Positions 63,232 through 64,000 of a stretch of DNA of 64,000 bases are shown one piece after another. Every line of letters starts with the position of its first letter. Position 1 is the stretch's first letter. Both the position numbers and the translations under genes were made by a program. The notes under the pieces were generated by a model. It was not told the DNA's origin, searched no databases, and saw only the letters and a list, made by a program, of their open reading frames with translations. This stretch comes from Xanthobacter dioxanivorans (lineage in GTDB: Bacteria > Pseudomonadota > Alphaproteobacteria > Rhizobiales > Xanthobacteraceae), in the NCBI RefSeq assembly GCF_016807805.1, contig NZ_CP063362.1, positions 2,956,501-3,020,500 of the forward strand, written 5' to 3'.

Positions 63232-64000
63232 TTAGGTCCTCCCGGTCTTGGCTGGGAGCTTCCCTGCGGGTTCACCCATCGCCGCGGCAATCGCCCGCCC
63301 AATCTGGTCCGATGCTCGCCGAAGGGGATCTGCGTCGAGGTGCGCATAGCGCTGGGTGGTGGATGCCTGTGTGTGACCGAGGAGCTTGCCGATCACGGGC
63401 AGGCCCAAGCCGGCGCCGGCGCCGATCGAAGCATGGGTGTGGCGGAGGTCGTGCAGGCGGACGGTCGGCCGCTCCCGCAGCTTCGGCTTGCCCTTGGCGT
63501 CGACCTCGGGTTTTCCCTGCACCATCAGAACTGGCGTCATCTCGAAGAAGCCGGCACGGCGCGAAACGAGCGCCCACGGGCGCTGCAGATCCGCCCGCGG
63601 CTTTTCCTCGTCGGTGCCGGCGGAAGCGCCAGCGATGACGAAGGCGCCGGCGCGGGGTAGTTCGGCGAGCAGTGACATCGCCGGCCCGTTCAGGACGATG
63701 GTCTTCTTTCCCGTCTTGCTGTCCGGCAAGAAGAGCAGGCCTCGTTCCAGGTCCACGTGATCCCATCGGAGGTGCAGAATTTCACGCAGGCGGGCGCCGG
63801 TGAGCAGGAGAAGCCGGAGCGCCGCGGCAGCGTAGGGGTCGATGCGCGTCCTGCGGTTTTCGGCCTTTGGAGCATGCTTCGATTTCTTCGCCGGGTCGGG
63901 CTCCCACGGAATGCCGACCGTCTCCGCCTCGCGGATCGCATCCCCCAGGCGGGCGAGCTCTTCGCTGCTGAGATAACGCTCGCGGCCTTGCTCCGTGTAT
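63232..64000 (-). CDS. Tyrosine site-specific integrase, N terminus beyond window edge
   Basis: C-terminal 255 residues of a phage-type integrase; the gene runs off the right edge without a start. The active-site set is visible: Arg in LLLTGARLREILHLRWDHV, Lys in DSKTGKKTIVLN, His-x-x-Arg in RLHDLRHTHAS, His in LGHTQASTTQRYAHLD and the nucleophilic Tyr in QRYAHL. It catalyses integration and excision. It reads leftward with its 5' end toward the right, so one attachment site probably lies just outside the window. Confidence 0.93.
   Translation of the reverse strand, partial: YTEQGRERYLSSEELARLGDAIREAETVGIPWEPDPAKKSKHAPKAENRRTRIDPYAAAALRLLLLTGARLREILHLRWDHVDLERGLLFLPDSKTGKKTIVLNGPAMSLLAELPRAGAFVIAGASAGTDEEKPRADLQRPWALVSRRAGFFEMTPVLMVQGKPEVDAKGKPKLRERPTVRLHDLRHTHASIGAGAGLGLPVIGKLLGHTQASTTQRYAHLDADPLRRASDQIGRAIAAAMGEPAGKLPAKTGRT

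Larger units (their letters stand above)
37318..64000. mobile_element. Composite mobile region: decayed prophage plus integrase/replication module, running past the right edge
   Basis: From the Xre regulator (37318) to the tyrosine integrase (cut at 64000) nearly every gene is phage- or element-like. The left part holds lysogeny/replication genes and a restriction-modification gene. The middle holds a leftward late operon of ejection-like proteins (55.7-43.7 kb). The right part holds a serine recombinase, a RepA-like helicase with iteron-like repeats, an AlpA-like regulator and an integrase. No portal, major capsid or large terminase gene is present. It may be two elements side by side. Neither attachment site was found; the left boundary probably lies between 37090 and 37318. 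Confidence 0.65.

Overview
The window reads as a chromosomal segment of a GC-rich alphaproteobacterium of the order Hyphomicrobiales. The gene content fits Xanthobacteraceae (Xanthobacter, Azorhizobium, Ancylobacter or Starkeya type): a ChvG/ChvI two-component system followed by a short HPr kinase, an EIIA-Man and HPr, and a matR/matAB malonate cluster. The taxonomic call is an inference from synteny and composition, not from a marker gene.

1-22 kb looks like core genome. An RND efflux adaptor and pump come first. They are followed by three genes of the transglutaminase / circularly permuted ATP-grasp / alpha-E type. The malonate genes (matB and matA leftward, matR rightward) share a promoter region with two clean palindromes. 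Then chvI-chvG-hprK-EIIA-Man-HPr, an orphan histidine kinase and a tRNA-Arg(ACG).

22-37 kb is a metabolic accessory block. A MocR-type regulator and a flavin-binding PPOx-like gene diverge over a perfect 12-bp inverted repeat. A seven-iron ferredoxin (fdxA) diverges from an adrenodoxin-reductase-like flavoenzyme. An eight-gene leftward operon (35.8 to 26.7 kb) joins a peptide/nickel-type ABC importer to a NIPSNAP protein, a DapA-family aldolase and a MopB-family molybdoenzyme. A quinone oxidoreductase diverges from it. The substrate is unknown.

37.3-64 kb (edge) is mobile DNA. On the left is a phage-type regulatory and replication block (Xre repressor, small proteins, a DnaT-like protein), then a single-chain MmeI-like restriction-modification enzyme. 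Next comes a leftward late operon (55.7 to 43.7 kb) that resembles podovirus internal-virion or ejection proteins, including a giant polyvalent protein with ADP-ribosyltransferase-like, GNAT-like and HExxH metallopeptidase-like segments. No portal, capsid or large terminase gene is present, so the prophage is rearranged or decayed; a nonsense-interrupted antirepressor and a tail-protein scrap support this. On the right is a compact integration/replication module: a serine recombinase with a palindrome over its start, a RepA-like helicase gene whose 3' end carries seven helically phased GGATTGGAA repeats, an AlpA-like regulator, and a tyrosine integrase cut by the window edge.

Four otherwise intact genes are each broken by one missing base in a run of five or six G/C (5696-5700, 8113-8118, 23867-23871, 51310-51315). 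The shared pattern points to homopolymer undercalling in the assembly rather than four independent pseudogenes. I give the reconstructed genes and say where each is broken.
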